This document shows, in pieces, positions 23,646 to 35,755 of a stretch of DNA of 64,000 nucleotides (its first letter is position 1; every line of letters starts with the position of its first letter). The position numbers were made by a program, and so were the translations under genes. The notes beneath the pieces are model-generated. The model was not told the origin of the DNA. It ran no database searches and saw only the letters and a program-made list of their open reading frames with translations. Source of the DNA: Tenrec ecaudatus (Eukaryota > Chordata > Mammalia > Afrosoricida > Tenrecidae). The stretch lies in NCBI RefSeq assembly GCF_050624435.1, contig NC_134540.1, positions 100,655,739 through 100,719,738 of the forward strand. The letters run 5' to 3'.

Positions 23646-24104
23646 GGTATCGTATCAATCAGTTTTATTGTGTTATTAGTAGGAACTAACTCAACACCTA
23701 ATGAAAACAGGCTAAAATGTTGTAGGGGTAGTAGAACATCCCTCCAATATGTAAACAATATGGTTACAGAATGTGAATTGAAATTAAAATCAAGGGAAAT
23801 GAGGAGTGTGAACTACTTATGAGTGTGAGCTTTTGATCTAAGTAGAGCACAAAACCTGAAGTCAGAATATTATATATATATATATAAATTATTATCCTAG
23901 CTACAGTGTAGAAAATAAACATGAAGAACTAAAAAGACATATGCTAAGAAATACACTACTATTGTTGCTTTTTTAAATCAGACATCAAAAATAGCAATGA
24001 TAAGAAAGAAATAAGATGAAAACATAAACCCAAACATGACTTCATGTGCTTCATCTTTAATAAATTATTATACAAAAGCCTAGCATAACAATGTTTCTTT
24101 TAAC
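23646..24104. other. No gene seen
   Basis: AT-rich sequence with a short (TA)n at 23871-23886. It may include more decayed L1, but I cannot show it. Confidence 0.35.
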
Positions 24105-24725
24105 TGAGGTGAGAAGGGGTTAACAATCATTCCCATGGATAGAAAACATGGAAGTAAGATAGATGAGGTGTGGGACCTAGGGACAAGGTCTAGGACCCAA
24201 CAAAAGACAGAACCATCCTAATCTACAGTGGCCTGTATGTCTTACTATTACTGCATTCTCCTGGGAGAATTATAAATGGGATATGGCAATTAATATGTAG
24301 GGCATGACTTACCACTAGAATATCCCTGTGGAAATTTGAATTGCAGTGTTAAAAAATACATTATGGGGAATACCATTCAGTCAAGTATCAGTCATCAAAA
24401 ATACCTAAAAATTCTGCTGTGTATTGAGCCAATATGGTATTATGGCTCTGTTTCGCTGGACCCCCTCCTCACCCAAGGTAATCTGGGACCTATGGAGAAA
24501 CTGAGTTAGATGTCTAAAGAGTCCAGGAGAGATAATCCAAAGCATACATGTCAACTTATGGAAAGAAAGATATAGAAACTTCAATTGAAGCAGAAATAGA
24601 TAGAAGCACAGCCACTGTACAATACCACTGGAGAAGGCATTAATAAGAAAGGAATCCGGATGAAAATAGTCCCACCGCTCCATCAAGTGAACCTATATAT
24701 GCCAATAAAAACTTTTCTACATATG
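24105..24725 (+). mobile_element. Family C poly(A) retroposon
   Basis: A roughly 620-base element ending with the same type of 3' signal as families B and D (tatatgccaataaaaac). Internal text such as gacctagggacaaggtctag, ggtaatctgggacctatgga and gtccaggagagataatccaa matches a repeat I recall from tenrec sequence, but no second copy lies in this window, so the family call rests on memory and the 3' end. No coding frame. Confidence 0.5.
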
Positions 24726-25402
24726 TAAATAAATTCCATGAGGAGCAGGATATGGCCAAAACTACAAAAAGAGAAGAAGTTATTTAAGCAAAGCTGTAAG
24801 GATATATTATAAGACACAGTATTTGGAGAAAGGATAATTGTTTTTTAAAGGGTAGAATTGTGACTTTCCCAAAGACATAAAAATGGACACAACAATTATA
24901 GGCGCATTATTGAGGATAAGATGAGGTTGTGCGACCAGTTCATGGAGGAATGATAAAGGAGAGAGATTGATAATTCAGAGTATTAAAATGATTGAGCTGT
25001 TGGCAAAGTTGGCCTTTTCTACATTTAGTGATGCGAGTCCACTGAAGCAGAATGGACAAAATTCATATGTCTACAGACAAGAAGTGTTTTGCATCTACAG
25101 TACAGAGTTGTAAAATAACTGCCACAGAACCCTAATCAGAATCAATAAGAGGCACTAATTTTGTAGATAATGTACATTTTTCCACTGATGGTCTTTTTCT
25201 TGAGAGATTAAATGCTTCAGGTAGAATTTAGTTATATGAAATTATCAAAGTATACTTAAGTGGGAAAAAAATTCTATTATACTAATTTAAAGTGAGGACA
25301 ATGAGGACCCTGAGTAAATATTAGGAGCTAAGTAAGAGCACCCAGAGTACCTATATATGGCGAAAGAGTTGTATAAAAGTGGCAATTTGACAAGGAGTGG
25401 TC
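24726..25402. other. No gene or named repeat seen
   Basis: AT-rich unique-looking DNA. Confidence 0.35.
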
Positions 25403-25923
25403 TGTGGCAATTTCATAATCTACTGTCAACTCGAGCAAAGGGGTGGAGACTAGCCTGTCAATCGGGTCATAGCTAATGAGGCCCCTGTGTGGGCACAGCC
25501 TTCTTCTGAGGATTCTGGGAACTCTTGTCATCCTTCATAGAGGTAGCACACCCACTCTCCCTGTGAGACATTCCTGCCGACAGACCACATGGAACTATGC
25601 TGATGGAGCCAGAGCCCTGGAGCTGGAGGAGCCACATGGAGACCCATGGCAGCCCTGAGATGGTTCCACTGCCACTTGGTCCACAAGACCTTCTACCCAC
25701 TGACCTGTAAGTTTCCTGCATTAGGTGTCATTGCATGCATTGTGTGAGTTTGAAGAGGAATTTACAGACTGGTATCAGACATATGGGCTAAAACTGGACT
25801 TATGGACATGATCTAGATTGTGTTGGGATCTTTTCTCAATGTACAATTGCTCTTTTGTATAAAGCTCTTTCTTATACACATGAGTGTCTATGAATTTTTC
25901 TCTAGTCAGCCCAGACTAACACA
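25403..25923 (+). mobile_element. Solo LTR, same family as 22819-23324, plus orientation
   Basis: Runs TGTGGCAATT to CTAACACA. It is collinear with the reverse complement of the 22819-23324 copy, including aagctctttcttatacacat near the 3' end. No convincing 5-bp duplication remains (gtc is shared next to both ends). No adjoining internal retroviral sequence. Confidence 0.82.
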
Positions 25924-27125
25924 GTCCCTCACAAGTTTATCTAGCAGGACGACTCAACATATCTTTTCTGAAGATCTGACCTTACACTTGATCCCAAGAC
26001 CTGCTTGTAACAGTGCCTTTGTTTTCATTTATTTGCCCATCCTCCTCCAATGGTAAGCAGACTTTACATGGAGGAGGTCTGAGCATGCTCGTCAGGGAGG
26101 ACATTATCCAAGCATTATGCCTGAGTCCACAAAATCACTCACACTGTGTTAAAATGTGAAAAATCTGATCACCTAGTTGTGTCTTTAACGCCGAACACCA
26201 GATCTATGGGGAGTGGGGTGGGATTTATGTGGCATTTCCAAAGACAAGGTCCAAGTCTCCCTGGTCTTACTTAGTTTACAGATGCTAACAGGATTATGGT
26301 TTGAAGAGGTCTGATCATGGAATAATTAACAGTGACAAGAACTGCTTACAGACTGGAATAACAAGAAGGCCTGCAGCTGCAGGTTGGTAATTCATTCTGA
26401 AAGAGAAAGCAAGAAGTATGTGAGGAAGATGAAACAGAACAGTAACTTCCACATGAGGCTGAGGCGAAAGAGTGCATTGAAGAACTCCAGGGATCTCCCC
26501 GAATCCCAGATAAGAACACAATCTGCCAATATGTTGTTTCAAAGGCAGAGAGGAAAAGAGTGTTAAGCCTAGGTTGAGAGGCAAATATTGCCTCTAGATG
26601 CCAAAAGTAATTGCAACACAATATGGGATAAACATTGGGAAAACTCCCAGAAGCAATTTTACATATGCACAGTGGTCATTTCAAATCATGTAAACCGAAT
26701 GACAATGAAAAACAGCTGCAAGACATAAGAATCTATAGTATTTGGACCAAGAGATTTTAGTATTCTCAGATGTTGAGGGTTACACATGATTTTTTAAGGC
26801 TATTTTTTTAGCCCTGTTAAAAATATCTTTCAGCTCAAGTCAAACAAAATAAAGACAAATATAATATATTTTATGAAACCTTACCACAAAGGACTAGCTA
26901 CTTGTCTTCTAGGTTGAAATCTGAATGCCCTCTTTGTTAATGGAAACTCCATTATGGCATTTGGAGAAAATGCATTTTGTTCAAACAAATGCTAAAATGT
27001 CCCATATCGCTGACATCACATTCTGATACAGTTAGTCCAGAAAATTTTATAAATATAAGCTGTGATATATTATAAACTGGCATATCATTAGGTCGCAAAG
27101 AGGATGAAGAGAAGCAAGTATTCAT
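25924..27125. other. No gene recognised
   Basis: Unique-looking DNA with short chance frames only. Confidence 0.35.
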
Positions 27126-27126
27126 T

Positions 27127-27260
27127 TATCATCATCATATGCCAGGCACTGAGCTAAGTGTTCACTCTGTGTTATCTTACTAAATTGAGTCCATCACACT
27201 TTAAGGTATCATCCTAGGAAAAAGTAAACCAAAACTCAGGAGAGAGCCTCCCTGACCCAT
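27127..27260 (+). repeat. Ancient MIR/L2-type relic
   Basis: catatgccaggcactgagct then aagtgttcactctgtgttat is the familiar old mammalian 'ccaggcactgtgctaagtgc' block, strongly diverged. Confidence 0.5.
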
Positions 27261-27477
27261 ACCGGTGCTACGGAAGATATGCACAAAGGATGCAAAGCGG
27301 ATTACCACAGAAGAGCCCGTGTCTGTGATAATAGCTGGGAAATGTTTCTGAGATATCTTGTTATCTGTCCTAAAGCACTATCATATTCTACAGCATACTT
27401 TACAAGGCTCATTCAATAGGTATAGTGTAGCATTTACTGTGTACAAGACACAAGGGTTCTTGGGCACTGTAAATAGT

Positions 27478-27618
27478 TAATGTACTAAGTTGCTAATCAC
27501 AAACATAACCAGAGGTGCCTCAGAAGACTGACCTGGAGAGCCAGATACCAGGCAAGCCTAGGGAGCCCAGGTCTACTCTCACCATGAGTCAAAATCAACT
27601 TGACAGCAACTGAGCGAG
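27478..27618 (+). repeat. AfroSINE variant, copy 1 of a near-identical pair
   Basis: The tRNA-like head is followed by ccagaggtgcctcagaagac and ends catgagtcaaaatcaacttg. The 102 bases at 27509-27610 differ from 28530-28631 at only about four positions. The usual 'cttggaaaccctatggagca' block is absent in both. Confidence 0.75.
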
Positions 27619-27989
27619 TGCCAGACATAGGTCTAAGCTCTTGGGATATATTAACATAATGTGATTTTAATATTTACCTTATTTTAAGCATAGATTTGCT
27701 TATGTATTTGGAGAGAAAACATTTTGCTCATTAAAAAAAAAAATGAAATTCCTATGGAGCCTCCTGAGATAGGGGGTGTGCTGGGGTGAAGAAATTAGAC
27801 CTAGAGCAGTAGTGTGTTAAACTCTTCAATACAGTAAGATCTCACACCACTTGGGAACACTATTTCCCCAGTAAAATAGGCCGTCTCCTCAGTGATTTGT
27901 TTGGTGCGTCCCATTACGGCACCAAATACAGTGTGACATGTAGCAGTGTGACTGCAGAGTCCTGCAGAGGGCCTCTCAGCGCCCGTACC

Positions 27990-28150
27990 ACCACTCACTC
28001 GCCTTAGGCCAGTCATTCCCGCTCTCCAGAGCCCGGTTTCTTTGGCTGTAAAATCAGGGTGGTACCTCCTCATTAAGGTGGGCAGGAAAATTAAATGCAT
28101 TCATGTAGAGAGAGTACTTGGCACAGCTCAAAGCACTTGTAAGTTCCTAG
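27990..28150 (+). repeat. MIR SINE fragment
   Basis: ggtttctttggctgtaaaat, aggaaaattaaatgcattca and acttggcacagctcaaagca keep the order of the MIR 3' half. Confidence 0.7.
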
Positions 28151-28491
28151 CAATTACTCTCATGTAGGAACAAGCACGTGACTTATGACTACTCTCTAAT
28201 TCAGCTATCTTTCAAAAAACAGTCATCACCTTTGCCATCCTATTAATCTTGAATAGTGAAGTTGCACAATAATAAAACACAGTCAACTCTCTTGGCCGTA
28301 AAATATGAATGAAATTGAAGTAGAAATACAAGGTGTGTGTAAATACACTTACCTACACATATATATGAAAGTAAAGGAAAATACGGGTGCTTCATGTGTG
28401 TTATTTCGAATGTTCACAGTCATCATTCTTGACCTACTTTGTTGCTACATCTCACAAAGGAGGAGACGGAGGACCAGTGTTGTGATTAATG

Positions 28492-28640
28492 TACTGTTCC
28501 CAATCACAAACATAGTGGTCTGAGTCCACCCAGAGGTACCTCAGAAGAATGACCTGGAGAGCCAGATACCAGGCAAGCCTAGGGAGCCCAGGTCTACTCT
28601 CACCATGAGTCAGAATCAATTTGACAGCAACAAAGTCACA
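28492..28640 (+). repeat. AfroSINE variant, copy 2 of a near-identical pair
   Basis: See the copy at 27478. It retains tgagtccacccagaggtacc and ends catgagtcagaatcaatttg. High identity over 102 bases with copy 1, and the same internal deletion. Confidence 0.75.
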
Positions 28641-28644
28641 CAGT

Positions 28645-29160
28645 GATTGAGTGGTTGCACCTGAAGCCCATTTGTTGCTTTTTTGTCTCTCGCTCCTTCA
28701 TTTTTCCAATGATGTCCTGCTTCCCTCATGTAATCAATGTTTAGCTCATTAAAATGTACATATATACACATACATATATATATATACATGGAATTAAATA
28801 TGAATTTTTAATATGGAATTAAAAGATAAAGGAATTTTCCCACTAAATTTTTAAAGCCCATGTGTGTATGTCTGACAAAAGTGCTGTTCATATATTCTGA
28901 AGCCTTACCTGTGTAAAATTGTTTGGGTTCTCTTAAGAGTTCAATATTGGCTGGATAAACTCAAGCCCTCTGTTTTTTGTAGGGCATGTTTAAGGTGCTT
29001 AAGATTTACACAAGTTCAATATGTAGTTCAAGATCACTACATTCCTTCTTTAAACATATGTACTTAAAATAGTAGAGCCTTTATGTGACTCATCTGTAAT
29101 AGTCTGAAGTCAACTTAGGGAGGAGTAAATTAATGAGTCACAGAAATAAATTTTATCTGA
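28645..29160. other. No gene seen
   Basis: AT-rich, with an imperfect (TA)n/(CATA)n patch at about 28758-28790. Confidence 0.35.
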
Positions 29161-29164
29161 TGTA

Positions 29165-29490
29165 TTCTGGACTGCCAGAAAAATGAACAAGTCTCTCTTG
29201 GAAGAAGTACAACCAGCATGTTCCGGAGAAGCAAGAATGGCAAAACTGTGTCTCACCTACTTTGAATGTGTTGTCAAGAGAGGTCTGTTCTTGGAAAAGG
29301 ACATCGTGCTTGGTAAAACAGCAGGACAGCAGAGCAGAGGAAGACCTTCAATGATATGGGTCCACAGTGGCTGCAACAGCAGGCTCAAACATGACAATGG
29401 TTTGGATGGCAAAAGACAAGGCAGTCTTTTGTTCGGCTCTTCGTGGTCCCTATAAGTTGGAACGGACTGGATAACACCACCCAAGATCAA
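29165..29490 (+). mobile_element. RTE LINE 3' terminal fragment
   Basis: Carries the RTE C-terminal block: tctcttggaagaagtacaac (SLEEVQP), then 'GEARMAKLCLTYFECVVKRG', the 'VLGKTAGQQSRGRPSMIW' stretch and the 3' text ataagttggaacggactgga. It extends into the AfroSINE-like 3' end. Confidence 0.8.
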
Positions 29491-29684
29491 TAAATAACTC
29501 CAGGTACTTTTTTCCACTACTGCTCATTCTCCAGCTACACTTGGTCTGTATGGGAGTAAGGTGGCAAGGGAAGGGTGTCATTTTGATTTTCTACCAGCTG
29601 GGTTATTAGTAAATATAATGAGAAAGATAGGAAATTTCATGTTATTTTCAAGTATGTTCTTATTTCAGTTATGTCCCTGGCTGG

Positions 29685-29876
29685 TTCCAACAGTTATTGC
29701 ACTTGGCTGTTAACCAAAAGGTCAAAAATTTGAGTCTAACTAGAGGTGTTTAGAAGACAGTTCTGGTAACCTGCTTCTGAAAGATCGGACATTGAAAACC
29801 CTATGGAGTTCAGGGTTTTCTAACATACATGGGGGCTCATGAACCAGAGTTGACAGTTGACAAAATGGCAACTGAT
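29685..29876 (+). repeat. AfroSINE
   Basis: cttggctgttaaccaaaagg (tRNA-derived head), then tgcttctgaaagatcggaca and attgaaaaccctatggagtt. The 3' end reads agagttgacagttgac, a mutated 'gagtcggaatcgactc'. Confidence 0.75.
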
Positions 29877-29879
29877 AGA

Positions 29880-30650
29880 GTAAGATGAATTAACATACAG
29901 GTTCTATAGATCAAATTGTACCTAAAGAGAGGATTATACATGAGAATCACAAGATGCGCTTTGACAGCTATCACGAAGTTGTTTCAGTTCAGATATGGTC
30001 ACTTACAAAGCAATCTATAGGTTGTGGGCTGGGCATTGATGGCTCTGTCCACTTACAGGAGACAGACACAGACTGTTTCTTAATAGATGTATTCCAGGAG
30101 TTAGGAATAAGAAGGCTCAAAGGTATTTTGGACTTATTTATTTTACCCATTCTGTTTATAATCAGTTCCAGTTTTTGCTCTGATTTTAAACATATATTAA
30201 TCAAAAAAGATTCTTCTGTTATTACTAGGTTTTCATTTCCTTTCAGCCAAGATTGCAATAACCAGAGTTTCACCAACTTGCCCCTCATTAAATCCCTATT
30301 AAAAACACCTTCTCTTCTGTGTGTTTTGGATAACTTGAATTTTGGTTTTATTTTGCCTTAATATATTACATGCATTTTTTTTCACTGATAATCAAACATT
30401 GGTTTAATTTCATAAGAAAACCCATTTTTATTTTGTTTTAGTTGTCAGCACTCCGGATTGAATTTTAAGTAAATGCTTTTTGGAAAATACATAAATATAT
30501 TATTAATATCTAAAAGTAGCAGTATTTATTCCAATAAAATTATACTAATCTATATAATATTCTGATTCCTTTTATTAGCCCTCAAGGCATGTTAGGGGGG
30601 GAATCTCGTTCTAAATTTGCCTCAAATTATATTAGGTAAACATATTAATG
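29880..30650. other. No gene seen
   Basis: AT-rich. The 135- and 99-codon frames on opposite strands (29954-30361 and 29989-30288) overlap each other and show no domain. Confidence 0.35.
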
Positions 30651-30654
30651 AATA

Positions 30655-30856
30655 AAAAAAACCATTGTCATCAAGTTGATTCCAATTCATTTGAACCCTA
30701 TAGTACAGATTCAACTACTCCCTAGGGTTTCCATGGCCTTAAATTTTTACTGAAGCAGATTGCCACCTCTCCCCGCCTGGAGCGGTGAGTTTCAATGATG
30801 AGTCTTATGATTATCCTTTGAACACTTTAACCTCTGTGCCACCAGGGCTCTTTGGT
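30655..30856 (-). repeat. AfroSINE, near full length
   Basis: On the plus strand it opens aaaccattgtcatcaagttg and closes ctctgtgccaccagggctct (the reversed tRNA-derived head). Flanks ttaatgaata (30645-30654) and ttaatgatta (30857-30866) match at 9 of 10 positions and may be the target duplication. Confidence 0.8.
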
Positions 30857-32096
30857 TAATGATTACATTAGCCCCAAGGCCAAAATATATTGGAAAAATT
30901 CTTGATCACTCTGAACAAAATACTTAGGAGTGAGAAATACTTGGAAAGAATGTGTGATATTTAGAACAATCAGCACATCCTTGCCCTTGGGACTCACTAT
31001 TCTAAAAAGTCATTTGTTTAAATTTATTGTCGACTTAGTTATAGTTGACAAGTTTTATATTTTTCCCTCTTCAAATGTGTAGAACGTTGATGTTGAAGAA
31101 ATGTCAGAGTAATGGAATTGGAATCTGATTCCCTCTTCGGCACTGGCTCTCCATATACTGCGCTCTAGAATCTGAGAATAAAGGGCTTTTTTTCTTTTTT
31201 CCATTTCCCCCTGTCTTTAATTATGTCCCCTTATTGCACAGCCATTAGTGAATCAGAGAAACTACTGGAAACGAAAGTGGCCCATTTCATCCCCGGTGAG
31301 AAATAACACTGACTTCTTAGAGGAAATTGAACCGAGGAAAAGGAGAATTGAGGTGAGAGAAAAGGGAAGATGTGTCTCTTCCTAGGAATGGTAATAGATC
31401 TCCTGGTCCTGGTTGTTAATATCATTTAATAGCCTGTCTGCCTGGTTTCTAACCCCATCCGAGGAGGACACAGGAAATACCTGGGCTTCCTCGAAGATCC
31501 GACTTATTCCCATATGTACAACTAGGGAAACAACGCTCTGAAGGTTAAAAGCACCCTTGAGCTGTAATTCAACACACAGCTAATGTTTACATCCCTCTAA
31601 CACATGCTTCCCTGGCAATCAACTGCTCTTCCATGGAGAAGAGACTTTATAACCCTGCAGGAAACCCATCGGAGGGACAGACTTTTCTTTTTTTTTTTTT
31701 AGTCGAAATGTCTCTTCATCCTCACCCATGCTGAGCTTACATGAATGGAAGGAACTAGACCTTAATCTACCGCTTGGATCCAGTTCCTTGAGGGAAAATG
31801 TTTTGTCATCAGTTTTAGAGCACTTTCTAGACCACTCAGAGTTAATAGCAAAATTATCTTGTAAATTATGGTTACTGCTATCTCTAGGCCTATATCCAAA
31901 ATAACCCCCAATTATAATATAGTTATGTGTTGTTGTTTTTTGTTTTCCTGTCATCTAAGCCAGGGATTTGGGGTTTGCTTTGAGAAACTCATTTCTGCTG
32001 CTTTTTATTCAGTAGGTTTATTTCACTGGATTTTAAAGTGCCCTTTAAAGTACCTTTTCTACCAGGTGGCATGTTGTAAGCCAATTTCAAAATGTT

Positions 32097-32116
32097 AAAA
32101 AAAAAAAAAAAAAAAG
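32097..32116 (+). repeat. Poly(A) run
   Basis: Twenty consecutive A. It could be the tail of an old retroposon, but nothing recognisable precedes it and no flanking duplication is clear. Confidence 0.8.
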
Positions 32117-32165
32117 CCAAGCATTTCATTGTTAAAGAGACATTCCTCAAAATTCAAACTCTTGG

Positions 32166-32170
<5 letters not shown>

Positions 32171-32203
<33 letters not shown>
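32171..32203. repeat. (CA)n microsatellite
   Basis: About 16 uninterrupted CA units. Confidence 0.97.
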
Positions 32204-32206
<3 letters not shown>

Positions 32207-33577
32207 ACATGAGACATTTTCAACGTATCACACCAACCCTACACAGTGCCTAAATAATATTTGCATTACTGATGACCATACAAAACACAGCGGTTCCCGG
32301 TCTGACCAGAGAAGACCCTTCTTGTAAGACTCACCTAGGACAATGTCTCACAGAAACCACCTCAGAGGACTTGGTGTGTCTTCTGGATGGTCAGTCAAGC
32401 CAAAGAAATCGGCACAGAGACGAACCAAACAGAACATGCACAGCAAGCCTTGAAACCAGGGTGTACACGGAAGGGTGGGGCAACAGCCAATTACAGGCTT
32501 GTTTTCTGATGTCTAGACTGTTGACATTTATACTCATTATAAAATGTGTCCGTAGTCAGTAAACCACTGCAAAATGATATTCATGACAGTTGCACATTTT
32601 TGCCCTGTTCTACATGTTGTTGGTGATTAAAAAATTCAGAGGAGTGACAAACATTAATGAATTCTGCATGTTGCACAGAGTGGATTCCCCTATCCGGGAC
32701 AGCGAGAGATGATGAGATTAGGATGTCATATCCAGAGAATGCCTACATTTGGCTAGGTCTGTCCTCTCATTCACAAACCAATTGAAATCAATTTCCTAAA
32801 CGCACCACATTGCTAGATGCCTTCTATTCTCTGAAATTTATATTGTCCACTAAAAAAAATTGTCATTACAGATTCTATTTCTCTACATGGCAGAATGACT
32901 GGTGCTCTTGGAAAATCAAGCAATTGTTGGAAGAGAGGCTGTGTGTGTGGGGTGGGAGGGGGACATTTTCTGGCGCTTCCCAGGCAATTGCACATAGGTT
33001 CGTTATGCCTCCAGCTAAGGTTGCCCGCAAATGTCCAGGAAACCCCTTCCCATCAAGTGGCAGGACTCTGCTTCCACAAGCCATAAGAGGTTTACACCTC
33101 TCAGGATTTCCAAGGACGGTGTCAAAATAAAGTGTCTGATTCACAAGTATGTCTTATGTGTTGATCTGACCATCTGAAGGTCACTGAACCCCCACAGTAC
33201 ACAGGCCAGAATGAACTCATTTCCAAGAGGATACATTCTTACAGCAAACCTGTCAAGTGACTTTAGCTCAAAATTAAATTTGTGACTTGGTTTGGTCACT
33301 GAATTTGAGTTCATATGGTCGTTTGATATCATTACTTAAGAAATATACTGAATGAGACCATCTTAAAGCATTCACTAGTTTTCACGCTTTCTAATATGAT
33401 AGAAAGGAAAAGCTGACATGAAGGCAATTATTTTTTAATAACCTGTATAACATGGTAAAAATGGGAGAGTTTAAATTGAGACAAATGCAGTACTTTTTCA
33501 GAGTAGTTTCCATCTTTAAAGCCTCCATTCCTTAATCCCTCAATTATCTATGAGGTGTTTTTGTTTGTTTGTTTTAT

Positions 33578-33722
33578 TTTGTAGAACTGCATTTGATAGG
33601 CATTACAATATAGTGACCACACAGAAGGAGATCACCAGGTTCCGAGGTGCTTCTGTGTAGATTCAAACTTCCAACCTCATACTCACTGAAAACTGAGTCA
33701 TCTGTGCCACCCTGGAACTTGC
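33578..33722 (-). repeat. AfroSINE fragment
   Basis: On the plus strand tagattcaaacttccaacct and catctgtgccaccctggaac are the reversed B-box and head regions. Strongly diverged. Confidence 0.6.
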
Positions 33723-33724
33723 AA

Positions 33725-35001
33725 GAAGGTTTTTCTAAGATCCAATTTCAATTAGGTATAGAAATCCCTCTCTAAAGAAGATAAGAAACACTGCTAAAAC
33801 AAAATGTGGTCTGTGAGGTGCTCTGCTTTAATGAACTTTTTAATTATCATTATTAGATGAATTTAATTTAAGCTGACAGAAAAGCAAATATAAGTTTTCA
33901 TCAACATTTGAAAGAACCACTTAAATTCTCTTTATATAAGAAATATTTTAGCTAAAACACAAGGTATAGTTTTTACGCCACTGCCCTGTCTCTCTGTACA
34001 TTCTTTTTCCTGATTGGTAATAAAAAATATCAGAGTTATAAGTCCGGGAAGGAAACTGCTCTACTGCTGGCCAGTTAGCATATCTTAAGAGGATACCAAA
34101 ATCTTAGCATATCTTAGATGGTACATGAAGATGGTACAAATGACTTACTCAGAGTCAGTCATAACTTTGTCTGGAGAAGGAAAAATAAGACAAACACACA
34201 TACAGGAATAAAATAAACAAAGATGGCAAAATACTGAAAGGAAGTTCTACAAAATGTCAACATCCCACCACGTGCACCTAAATGTGTCTCTTTGTTCCCT
34301 ATGGAGATCGTGGTTGCTCTCTTGTGAAAAGGGCCTGCAGGGTAGGGAATACTGACCATCCATTCAGAAATTAAAGTGTGTGCCCAAAACTGGATCTTCT
34401 GGGTTTCTGTCATAAATGCATCAACATGCTAAAAGTTATAATTTACTCTTAAAATATTTAGATTCAAATATTATTTTAAGTACTGTACAGCCACCTGAAG
34501 TACAGGGTCTCATTTTACACAACAAGTGTGTTCCTGAGGAAAAGAACATGAACTAGGACCATATCCTTGGGACTCCCTTTACACAGTCTTTTTATCACTG
34601 CACCTTCAATATTTCCCTTAAGTTCCTTGGTTGTTTTTTTTTCAAATAACCATCTGTTTTTCAAGGAGCTGAGTGGATGCAAGCTACTCATGTGGAAACT
34701 ATTGACTTAAATAGCCACTAAGTATTACTCAAACCAAAGAAAAGTGGTAAGTTTATGACAAATGACATTCTGTCTCCTTTTAGATGTATTATATCACACC
34801 AAGATGGTTTTCAATTCCCTACCTTAAACAATACAATTGAATGTTTTCTAAAATAATATTTTCCACAGAATTTCTACAGAAACATATGCAAATATATATA
34901 CAAAACTAAGTCACGTAGTATTGTTACATCATAGAAACAGTCATTAAACAAGAATATAAAAAAGCGAAGATATTGTTTCTTCACATGCCCTCCATCTAGA
35001 T
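33725..35001. other. No gene or named repeat seen
   Basis: AT-rich unique-looking DNA up to the SPIN-like MITE. Confidence 0.4.
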
Positions 35002-35199
35002 CAGTGGTTCTCAACCTTCCTAATGCCATGACCCTTTAATACAGTTCCTCATGTTGTGGTGACCCCCCCCCCCAACCATAACATTATTTTCACTGCTACT
35101 TCATACCTGTAATTTTGCTAATATTATGAATCAGGCACCACCTGGGAAAGGGTAGTTTGACTCCTGAAGGGGTCACGACCCCCCAGGTTGAGAACCCTG
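35002..35199 (+). mobile_element. SPIN-type hAT MITE with perfect 8-bp target duplication
   Basis: A 198-base non-autonomous DNA transposon. The left end CAGTGGTTCTCAACCTTCC and the right end aggttgagaaccctg form the terminal inverted repeats, with one indel between them. The inner text taatgccatgaccctttaat and cctcatgttgtggtgacccc matches the SPIN MITE as I remember it. The flanks are the perfect duplication atctagat (34994-35001 and 35200-35207), 8 bp as hATs make, with TA at its centre as in the Buster group. A poly-C run sits inside. No transposase is encoded, so it was mobilised in trans. Confidence 0.9.
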
Positions 35200-35207
35200 A
35201 TCTAGAT

Positions 35208-35754
35208 GGATACATTTCTGAAGATGGTGGTTAAAGCGCTCTAACTCTTCCCAGTGTATTCTGCCCCCTGCAATGCACACTACATCACAGTGGCAGTTTG
35301 GCATACTGGACGAGCTCAAGTTATGGTCCTTTTTAACTACAGGAAGAACAACAGCGGTGGAGTAAGGTTTCCCAATGAAATTCTCATGGAACAGCCTTGA
35401 TATCCTCCAGGAAGGTGCAGGTCCATTGTCGTGAGGAAAAAGCATTCGTCACTGCAACTCTCTCTTCTCTTTATTGCCAGTTCTGTTTTTCGTTTCCTTA
35501 ACATTTCTTGATAATAAGCTCCTGTGAACACACTATGTCCTTGGAGAAAATACATCAAGATCACCCCTTTTGGAATCCCAAAACAATAACCTTCTGAGCC
35601 ATCCTCTCTGCCTTGAATTTAACTGGCCCAGACAATCCCCTTGAAGGTAATATTTTTGATTGGCTGTTTTGGAAAGTGCCCTAGGAGACTAAGACCATTT
35701 TAGTATTGAGAAACACTTCTCTGCAGCAATACATGAATCAAAAAGCTGAAATAC
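35208..35754. other. No gene or named repeat seen
   Basis: Unique-looking DNA between the MITE and a SINE. Confidence 0.35.
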
Positions 35755-35755
35755 A

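Larger units (their letters stand above)
30867..33575. other. Long stretch without recognised gene
   Basis: Unique-looking DNA apart from a 20-base A run (32097-32116) and a (CA)n tract (32171-32203). Frames up to 111 codons (31619-31954 minus) lack coding character. Confidence 0.4.

Noticed and set aside
29954..30361. 135-codon ORF
   Set aside because: Overlaps a 99-codon frame on the other strand and has no domain or splice evidence.
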